Shown: piece after piece, positions 7,320 to 12,747 of the stretch | Numbering within the stretch: position 1 is the stretch's first letter | Layout: every line of letters starts with the position of its first letter | From: Actinomycetes bacterium | Lineage (GTDB): Bacteria; Actinomycetota; Actinomycetes; Nanopelagicales; Nanopelagicaceae | Direction: 5' to 3' | Assembly: GCA_014190175.1 (NCBI GenBank) | Contig: BJFZ01000034.1 | Location: 1-13,749 of the forward strand | DNA: 13,749 nt | Notes under the pieces: model-generated | Seen by the model: only the letters and a program-made list of their open reading frames with translations | What the model was told of the DNA's origin: nothing | Databases searched by the model: none | Made by a program: the position numbers and the translations under genes

Positions 7320-8117
7320 TTAGGCAATCAGATATCCATCATCACACATTACTGTGTGACCATTAACTAAAATAGATGCATCGCTTCCCAAAAATATTGC
7401 AGCTCCAAGTAACTCCCGTGGTAAACCTAAGCGATCTCTAAGCATTCTTCCTTTAATAAAATCCGCTGTGACTGATGTGGTTGTGGCAGCTTTTTTAGTC
7501 AGAGGAGAATCCATTAAAGTTGGGCCAATACCGTTTACCCTAACCCCCCTAGATCCCCACTCCAAAGCAAAAGACCTTGTTAACTGAACAACACCACCCT
7601 TGGATGCTAAATATGCACTTGCAAGTGGATATGCATTAAAGCCACCAATTGAAGCAATGTTTATAATGCTTCCTTTTTGCTGTTTTAGCATGATGTTTCC
7701 AAAAACTTGTCCAGCTAGATATGTTCCTTTTAAGTTTAGATTTAGAATAAAATCTAATTTATCTTCAGGAAAATCCTCTGCCGGGCATCGAAAGGCTGAT
7801 CCTGCACTATTGACCAAGATGTCTACTCTAGAAAAACTCTTTAAAATCTCTAATGAAGTCGATGTCAGATCTTCTTTCGAGGTTACATCACACTTAAAAC
7901 TCTTTATAACACCACCCTGAGCATTAATTATTGATTCTGTTTCCAGCATTCCTTCGCTATTGACATCTAATAGCGCTACCTTTACGCCCACTTGTGCGTA
8001 GCCGATAGCGATAGCGGCCCCTAAACCGCTACCGCCACCAGTAATCACTGCCACTCGATCCTTTAAATCAAAAAGAGTCGAGGCATATCCGCTAGGAACT
8101 ACTTCAGATTCACTCAT
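7320..8117 (-). CDS. Short-chain dehydrogenase/reductase (SDR), NAD-type, copy 2
   Basis: 265-residue classical SDR: TGGGSGLG (26-33), D51 at the end of strand two (ALLD, pointing to NAD), NSAG (103-106), and catalytic N128, S156, Y169 and K173 (YLASK). The leading LFDLKDRVAVITGG resembles the start of gluconate 5-dehydrogenase and 2-deoxygluconate dehydrogenase types, though that does not fix the substrate. It lies between the E1 alpha gene (9-nt gap) and the sugar-acid dehydratase (3-nt gap). A role next to the dehydratase, for example oxidising a hydroxyl of a 2-keto-3-deoxy acid as in the L-rhamnose and L-fucose diketo routes, fits the position. It is distinct from the SDR at 198-1007. 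Confidence 0.9.
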   Translation of the reverse strand: MSESEVVPSGYASTLFDLKDRVAVITGGGSGLGAAIAIGYAQVGVKVALLDVNSEGMLETESIINAQGGVIKSFKCDVTSKEDLTSTSLEILKSFSRVDILVNSAGSAFRCPAEDFPEDKLDFILNLNLKGTYLAGQVFGNIMLKQQKGSIINIASIGGFNAYPLASAYLASKGGVVQLTRSFALEWGSRGVRVNGIGPTLMDSPLTKKAATTTSVTADFIKGRMLRDRLGLPRELLGAAIFLGSDASILVNGHTVMCDDGYLIA

Positions 8118-8126
8118 TTTCCTTGA

Positions 8127-9110
8127 TTACCCTTTCTCACTCACGTGTTGCATAAGTGTGCTCAAGTCTGGGCCATCACTTTCTAAAACAGTCTCTATAG
8201 CTTTGGTGACTCGAGCCGCGATATCTAATTTCATTTTTTCAAGGTCAGCCTGACTCAAGGTACCTTTTGCAATCAATTTGTTAGCAGTTATATCTAAGGG
8301 ATCTCTTTTTTTCCACTCATCGAGTTCACCAGGTGTGCGGTAAGTAGCTGGATCAGATCTTGAATGCCCACTGTAACGATAAGTCTTAGCCTCAATTAGC
8401 GAAGGACCATTCCCAGCCCGAGCAAAATCTACTGCTGATTGAATTGCTTTAATAACAACGTCAACATCTTGCCCATCCACTATTTCCTTACGCATTGCAT
8501 ATGAATCAGCTCTGTCAGCCAAATCGTCTATTGGCGTACTGAGATTAATACGTGTGTATTCGCCATAAAGATTGTTTTCAATTACGAATATGACAGGCAG
8601 CTTGAATATGCTTGCCATATTAAGGGTTTCATGGAATGCACCAATATTTGTTGATCCATCTCCAAAGATTGTTAGAGCAACAGAATCATTTTTTTTCAAC
8701 TTTGCCGCAAGAGCAACACCTGCTGCAACTGGCAACCCAGCTCCAACGATTGCAAATGTTGGCATCAGTCCAACACTTGCATCCATCAAGTGCATTGAGC
8801 CACCGATTCCACCTGAGCATCCGATGACTCGCCCACAAATTTCACCAAGAACACCTTCGGGTGTGACACCTAAGGCAAGGGCTGCAGCATGTCCGCGATA
8901 TGTACAAGTCACAACATCCGTTGGCCTTAAGACACTTGCGATTCCAACTGAAACTGCCTCTTGACCATTTGCTAAATGAGTACTTCCGCGCACATGTCCG
9001 TCGTTATAAAGAGTCTGAATACTCTCTTCTACGGCACGTATCTCTAACATTCGCTCTAAGCGGCCAATTTCAGTGTTTAGCTGGCCTCTGCGTGAGAGTG
9101 ATGTAACCAT
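8127..9110 (-). CDS. 2-oxoacid (acetoin/pyruvate-type) dehydrogenase E1 component, alpha subunit
   Basis: 327 residues. The thiamine-diphosphate motif runs from GDGS (150-153) to ENN (178-180), with GAFHETLNMA between, as in PdhA/AcoA proteins. GGIGGSMHL (100-108) and the YRYSGHSRSDP loop are further E1-alpha hallmarks. It should form an alpha2beta2 enzyme with the adjacent beta subunit and decarboxylate a 2-oxo acid or cleave an acyloin. The ATG at 9110 overlaps the TAA of E1 beta by one base, and AGGAG lies 7 nt before it. A longer frame from TTG (9131) is less likely because it would bury this ribosome site. No E2 or E3 gene lies in the window, and the alpha gene follows beta, the reverse of the common order. 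Family certain; substrate unknown. Confidence 0.93.
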   Translation of the reverse strand: MVTSLSRRGQLNTEIGRLERMLEIRAVEESIQTLYNDGHVRGSTHLANGQEAVSVGIASVLRPTDVVTCTYRGHAAALALGVTPEGVLGEICGRVIGCSGGIGGSMHLMDASVGLMPTFAIVGAGLPVAAGVALAAKLKKNDSVALTIFGDGSTNIGAFHETLNMASIFKLPVIFVIENNLYGEYTRINLSTPIDDLADRADSYAMRKEIVDGQDVDVVIKAIQSAVDFARAGNGPSLIEAKTYRYSGHSRSDPATYRTPGELDEWKKRDPLDITANKLIAKGTLSQADLEKMKLDIAARVTKAIETVLESDGPDLSTLMQHVSEKG

Positions 9111-10117
9111 TATTTTGCTCCTTCCCACCAAGCGGCGGGGCTTTTGCCCGTTTTTAACAGCTCATTAATTTGAGCTACAACATACTCTGAGCTTGGTAAA
9201 TATCTCTTTTCAAGTTCTTGGGCATATGGGATTGGCGCATCTGGTGATGTAATTCTGTGAGGAGGACTTTTCAATTGGCCCCACAATTTCGATACAACTT
9301 CAGAACAAATCTCAGCACCCCACCCGCCGGAGTATGAACTCTCTTCTACAACAACAAGTCTGCCGGTTTTTGCAACTGATTTCATTACAGATGACTTGTC
9401 CCAAGGGATCAAGGTTTGTAAATCAATAATCTCTGCAGACCATTCGGATTGAGAATCAAGTGCCGCTTTGGCAGTTAAAACTGTGCTTCCAATCGCGACA
9501 ATTGTTACATCTGAACCTTCAGTCACTTTACGTGCTTGGCCAATAGGAATTATTCCAGCCTCACCCGTAATTACTTCACCTCTCTCACCATAAAGACCTT
9601 TATGCTCAAGAATCACAACAGGATCGTAGCTTCTAATAGCGCTTCTGAGAAGTCCATACATAGATTGTGGGTTTGAAGGAATTACAAGGCTTATTCCCGC
9701 ATTGCCCCTAAACCATTGATCTAAAATTTGTGAATGCTGACAACCAAATCCCATGCCCGCACCTGCAGCTGCTCGAATCGTTAACGGTACTTGATAAGCG
9801 CCTCGGGACAAATATCTAAAAAAAGCTCCCTGGGTTGTAAGTTGATCTAACGCCACACCAATGAACTCAATGAACATCATCTCAACCACAGGGCGCATCC
9901 CCATAGCCGCTGCTCCTACACCTGCACCCAGAAAAGCCATTTCGGAAATTGGTGTATCAATTACTCGAGATTCACCGAATTTTTCAATAAGGCCTTCAGT
10001 TGCTTTAAATGGACCACCAGATCCAATATCTTCGCCCATCAGAAATACGTTTGGGTCACTTTTCATTTCATCTGAAAGTGCCTCAATTACGGCTTGTCGT
10101 GTTCGCATAACGGTCAT
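9110..10117 (-). CDS. 2-oxoacid (acetoin/pyruvate-type) dehydrogenase E1 component, beta subunit
   Basis: 335 residues, typical of PdhB/AcoB/BkdB. Visible landmarks are GEDIG (28-32), GGPFKATEGL (34-43), the cofactor-activating glutamate E59 (DTPISEMAFLGAG), and the active-site histidine H128 in GCQHSQ followed by LDQWF. The C-terminal transketolase-like domain has AIGSTV and VVVEESSYSGGWGAEI. Together with E1 alpha it forms the thiamine-dependent decarboxylase core. Its ATG overlaps the TGA of the preceding small gene (ATGA, 4 nt), and its own stop overlaps the alpha start by 1 nt, so the three are translationally coupled. The GGPFKATEGL region resembles acetoin/pyruvate types, but substrate cannot be assigned. 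Confidence 0.93.
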   Translation of the reverse strand: MTVMRTRQAVIEALSDEMKSDPNVFLMGEDIGSGGPFKATEGLIEKFGESRVIDTPISEMAFLGAGVGAAAMGMRPVVEMMFIEFIGVALDQLTTQGAFFRYLSRGAYQVPLTIRAAAGAGMGFGCQHSQILDQWFRGNAGISLVIPSNPQSMYGLLRSAIRSYDPVVILEHKGLYGERGEVITGEAGIIPIGQARKVTEGSDVTIVAIGSTVLTAKAALDSQSEWSAEIIDLQTLIPWDKSSVMKSVAKTGRLVVVEESSYSGGWGAEICSEVVSKLWGQLKSPPHRITSPDAPIPYAQELEKRYLPSSEYVVAQINELLKTGKSPAAWWEGAK

Positions 10118-10410
10118 TTAATTGCACCATATCTCTTAGGGTCATTTGGATGTTCTGCCAAAGGCCAAATTTCGACTTCTAACCAAGGGAAAAATGGCAA
10201 ACTTGAAATTGCGGCATGAAGTTGAGTGGCATCGGGTGCAACCCAAATACCCACATTTGATTTCTGACCGGTTCGTCGCCATATTTTCACAATTATGCCC
10301 TCTGTAGCCAAAACACTTGCACGCAAGCTCTCCGCTTTAGTCAAAGAAGCTAATATCTCTTTATCCCCATCTGCAGGGTAAGTATTCTTTATCAAAACCA
10401 TAAATTCCAT
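10114..10410 (-). CDS. Muconolactone delta-isomerase-like small protein
   Basis: 98 residues, near the roughly 95-97 typical of muconolactone isomerase (MIase, ferredoxin-like fold). Landmarks resembling that family: an early EFMVLIKN strand, an AE pair (26-27) in the first helix, IWRRTG (43-48, compare LWRxxG), LH (64-65), LPFFPWLEVEI (71-81) and PLAEHP (83-88). Classical MIases shift the double bond of an unsaturated lactone in aromatic catabolism; none of the partner aromatic genes is here. The ATG at 10410 is preferred to a TTG at 10437, because the family begins directly with this strand and the ATG lies only 4 nt after the VOC stop, with AAGGG upstream. It overlaps E1 beta by 4 nt. A role in converting lactone isomers of a sugar acid is inference. 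Confidence 0.8.
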   Translation of the reverse strand: MEFMVLIKNTYPADGDKEILASLTKAESLRASVLATEGIIVKIWRRTGQKSNVGIWVAPDATQLHAAISSLPFFPWLEVEIWPLAEHPNDPKRYGAIK

Positions 10411-10414
10411 AATG

Positions 10415-10888
10415 TCATTCGCCCTTATACTCGCCAAAAGATTTTGAACTTTGAATTAACTCCACCCGTACACCATCAGGATCAATCATATAAATCGCAC
10501 GCCCACCTTTATTTGGTCCAATGGTCGGTGTCACTGGAGCTGAAACACTCTTTACACCTTTTTCCGTTAACTCTCGATACCACTCATCAACATCATCGAC
10601 AAAAAAAGCAATGTGCGCAATACCTGGATTGGCATTCCCATGGTCAATATCTTTCAAATCAACATTTCCGTACTCTAGAAGTTCTAGAAAAACATCCACA
10701 CCTGGCATTTTTAGAATCGTTGCGTTGAGATCGACATTTTGATAGCCAGTAAGCACACCAATGTATTCTGCTTGCGGATTCCAAGTAAAAATCTCTTCAA
10801 ACCCGAGAAGCTCTTTATAAAATTTAGTTGATTCTCGCAACGACCTAACAGAGATTCCTGTGTGATGCGCTTTAGTAATCTGGGCCAA
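10415..10888 (-). CDS. VOC-superfamily (glyoxalase/dioxygenase-like) protein
   Basis: 157 residues with two beta-alpha-beta-beta-beta modules. Likely metal ligands, one or two per module, are H9 (AHHTG; H8 is the alternative), E69 (FLELLEYG), H92 (GIAHIAFFVDD) and E143 (VRVELIQ), the H/E/H/E pattern of glyoxalase I and methylmalonyl-CoA epimerase. Hence a metal-dependent isomerase, epimerase, lyase or dioxygenase; the reaction cannot be fixed. The start is TTG (10886-10888), supported by GGGAGGGA (10895-10902) 6 nt upstream and by the domain beginning at once (ITKAHHTGI). First gene of the enzyme operon, just below a LacI operator and promoter. Its end carries the likely ribosome site for the next gene. 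Confidence 0.88.
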   Translation of the reverse strand: MAQITKAHHTGISVRSLRESTKFYKELLGFEEIFTWNPQAEYIGVLTGYQNVDLNATILKMPGVDVFLELLEYGNVDLKDIDHGNANPGIAHIAFFVDDVDEWYRELTEKGVKSVSAPVTPTIGPNKGGRAIYMIDPDGVRVELIQSSKSFGEYKGE

Positions 10889-10927
10889 CTTTTATCCCTC
10901 CCTGTTCAGAGCTTTTCGGGCGCACTA

Positions 10928-10956
10928 ATGTTATGGGAGGCGGATATGTTAGTCAA
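10928..10956 (-). promoter_or_regulatory. Promoter of the enzyme operon
   Basis: Minus strand: TTGACT (10956-10951), 17-bp spacer, TAACAT (10933-10928; four of six consensus bases, TAnnnT type). Expected start is near 10921, leaving a leader of about 33 nt with a strong GGGAGGGA ribosome site. Architecture is identical to the promoter at 6109-6137. Confidence 0.68.
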
Positions 10957-10966
10957 CCGATTGACC
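10951..10966 (-). promoter_or_regulatory. LacI-family operator O2
   Basis: Minus strand GGTCAATCGGTTGACT; core GTCAAnCGnTTGAC matches O1 exactly outside the two variable positions. It overlaps the -35 of the enzyme-operon promoter and ends at the first base of the lacI stop codon (10966-10968). Bound repressor would both block the promoter and stand in the way of transcription coming out of lacI. Confidence 0.78.
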
Positions 10967-12015
10967 TAAACTATTTGCCGCTTAGGTTTGGCGGTCGAAT
11001 CGCGCTCCACCAACACTGGGGGGGTATCCACGATTAGATGTCCAGGCATTCCTCCACCAATAATCCTCAGGAGTAAATCCACAGACTGGCTCCCCATCTC
11101 TACTGTAGGTAAATGAATGGTTGTTAAAGATGGGGTCAAATAATTTGCAATATCACTATCGTGAAGGGCTGCGACCCTCACTTCATTGGGGATTCGTATG
11201 CCTAATTCGTGTGCCGCTCGAATGAATCCAATTCCCATCATGATTGTTGATACAAAAACTACATCAGGTCTTACCTTCTTTGTTAGTAACTCAAGACCTG
11301 CCTTTCTACCCGCTTCCATACCCCAAGAATCTCCCTCAATCACTATCTGCTTAAGCTTATTTCTTGTGGCTGCGCTTTCGAAACCTTTTCGGCGTCTTTG
11401 TGTTGTATCTATATTTGGTGGGCCGAATATTCCAGCAATTGATTTGGCTCCAAATTGGGCCAGGTGATCAACAGCTAGTGATGCTCCTAGTTCATCATTG
11501 ACAGTAACGCTGGCTGATACTCCTTTGACACGGCGATTGACGACCACAACAGATTTATAGTGATTCAAAATTTCCTTTTTCAGGAAAGTATCCGACAAGG
11601 TGCCTGAAGCAATCAAAAGTCCATCAACTTGCCCACGCTCAAGTAAATCTGTAAAAGTCTTTTCGGAATCTCCCTCAGCATGGTCACCAATCAAAATTCC
11701 ATATCCAAGTTCTTTACAGCGCTGCTCTACTCCATTAATTATTGCGGAATACATTGGGTTAGCTAAATCGGGCAGTAATAGTCCAATCATCTGAGTACGA
11801 GCAGTTTTCAACATTCTTGCAGCTGAATTGGCACGGTAGCCTAATTCTTGTACTGCATCCAAAACTCGCTGACGTGTTGCGGGAGATGCGCTTGCTTTAG
11901 GATCATTATTAACAATCCGAGACACAAGGCTTGGGTCAACTTTTGCAATTCGCGCGACGTCTCTAATGGTTGCACGCGCTTGCTTTACATCACTCGCTTT
12001 TTTGCTTTTTGCCAT
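10966..12015 (-). CDS. LacI/GalR-family transcriptional regulator of this locus
   Basis: 349 residues. The N-terminal helix-turn-helix is TIRDVARIAKVDPSLVSR (16-33), with P28, S29 and L30 where LacI has its Y-Q-T recognition residues. The hinge helix ends AARMLK (65-70), L69 being the residue expected to insert at the operator's central CG. The rest is a periplasmic-binding-protein-like effector domain (RTQMIGLLLPDL onwards; VDGLLIAS; VVVNRR; VAALHDSDI; PSLTTIHLP). Probably a repressor released by a sugar or pathway intermediate. A basic 15-residue extension precedes the helix-turn-helix. It is co-directional with and directly upstream of the enzyme operon, and two matching operators lie in the window, so it is the obvious regulator of both operons. 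The ribosome site is weak (AGAG just before the ATG). Confidence 0.95.
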   Translation of the reverse strand: MAKSKKASDVKQARATIRDVARIAKVDPSLVSRIVNNDPKASASPATRQRVLDAVQELGYRANSAARMLKTARTQMIGLLLPDLANPMYSAIINGVEQRCKELGYGILIGDHAEGDSEKTFTDLLERGQVDGLLIASGTLSDTFLKKEILNHYKSVVVVNRRVKGVSASVTVNDELGASLAVDHLAQFGAKSIAGIFGPPNIDTTQRRRKGFESAATRNKLKQIVIEGDSWGMEAGRKAGLELLTKKVRPDVVFVSTIMMGIGFIRAAHELGIRIPNEVRVAALHDSDIANYLTPSLTTIHLPTVEMGSQSVDLLLRIIGGGMPGHLIVDTPPVLVERDSTAKPKRQIV

Positions 12016-12099
12016 GGTCTCTTTTTGCCCTCAGTTTCACCTATTCATTCGCGCATTGGGATTGTAATATAAGAGAGGCTATAAGGAATAGCCCTATTA
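12016..12099. promoter_or_regulatory. Divergent promoter region between lacI and the YrdC-like gene, with a 17-bp inverted repeat
   Basis: An 84-bp divergent gap. For the plus gene, TTGGGA (12056-12061), 18 bp and TATAAG (12080-12085) form a plausible promoter with a leader of about 8 nt. For lacI, a TACAAT-like -10 (12066-12061, minus) lacks a recognisable -35. A perfect inverted repeat GGCTAT-AAGGA-ATAGCC (12077-12093) overlaps the plus -10, and its loop contains an AAGGA that could be a ribosome site. The GTCAAnCGnTTGAC operator does not occur here, so lacI does not appear autorepressed through that site at its own start. Confidence 0.45.
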
Positions 12100-12747
12100 A
12101 TGTTGATTCGAGGAATTTTGGGCATTACCAGGTCTATTGCTAAGAAATCAATTAGCAGTAAAACGATTACAGAGGTTTCAGCCGCCATACATGCTGGGCG
12201 CTTGGTTATTTTACCGGCAACTTCTGGCTACATAATCGCATGTGATGCGCAAAATGCCTCGGCTATTACCGATTTGAATATTCTAAGGGAAAATTCAGAG
12301 GAATACATTCTTTCAATGATTTTTTCTTCAATTTCTCAAATGGATGGTGAAGTGACTATTCCTAGCTTTAGTCAGGAAATCAAGGAGTACATTCAGACTG
12401 GACAATTGACATTAGTGCTTCCTCGAGATGAATCTATGCGAGTAAATGCAAATGGATTTAAGGAACTAGTCGCGGTAAATATTCCGATAGATGAAAATGT
12501 AAAGAAGTTACTTGAGATGTCTGGGCCTTGTGTGGTCGCTGCTGCGGCAATCCCGGGACTTGGTTTACCGCTCACCACCAAAGACATAAGTTTAAAGATT
12601 AAAGATGGCGTTGAATACATATTGGACGCTGGAAAGATTTCAGGAATAGTTTCCACGATTATAAATTTTGAGAAGAGAAAACCTATACTTTCAAGAATCG
12701 GTGCGGTGCCAGAGGAGATTGTAAAGAGGCTATTTCCCGAAATTTAA
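12100..12747 (+). CDS. Divergent YrdC/Sua5-domain protein (threonylcarbamoyl-AMP synthase-like)
   Basis: 215 residues. The order of segments follows YrdC/Sua5/TsaC: VSAAIHAGRLVILPATSGY (26-44; compare the PTDTVYGL region), ACDAQN (47-52; compare GCDARN), GQLTLVLPR (101-109; compare GPVTLVLP), VAVNIPIDENVKKLLE (124-139), then ILDAGKISGIVSTIINF and ILSRIGAVP near the end (compare GxxSTVVD and ILRPGAI). The usual active-site motifs are altered: no KxR after the first helix (ILRENSEE instead), and AAA (147-149) where the SAN motif is expected. It may be a specialised or non-catalytic paralogue rather than the housekeeping t6A enzyme. Transcribed away from lacI; its stop codon overlaps that of the converging gene. 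No link to sugar metabolism is evident. Confidence 0.65.
   Translation: MLIRGILGITRSIAKKSISSKTITEVSAAIHAGRLVILPATSGYIIACDAQNASAITDLNILRENSEEYILSMIFSSISQMDGEVTIPSFSQEIKEYIQTGQLTLVLPRDESMRVNANGFKELVAVNIPIDENVKKLLEMSGPCVVAAAAIPGLGLPLTTKDISLKIKDGVEYILDAGKISGIVSTIINFEKRKPILSRIGAVPEEIVKRLFPEI

Noticed and set aside
8572..8964. 130-codon plus-strand open frame opposite E1 alpha
   Set aside because: It lies entirely antisense to a well-conserved gene, has no ribosome site, and its product resembles no known protein. Similar shadows at 4874-5248, 1455-1805 and 7600-7920 were dropped for the same reason.
9111..9131. Seven-residue N-terminal extension of E1 alpha (TTG at 9131)
   Set aside because: The ATG at 9110 overlaps the E1 beta stop by one base and has AGGAG at a 7-nt distance; the extension has no ribosome site.
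10411..10437. Longer start (TTG at 10437) for the muconolactone-isomerase-like gene
   Set aside because: The added nine residues overlap the VOC gene and precede the point where the family normally starts; the ATG at 10410 gives the usual length.
10674..10690. Repeated TTCTAGAA-like palindromes within the VOC gene
   Set aside because: They encode conserved family residues (LELLEY) and reflect codon choice; there is no spacing or position suggesting a site.
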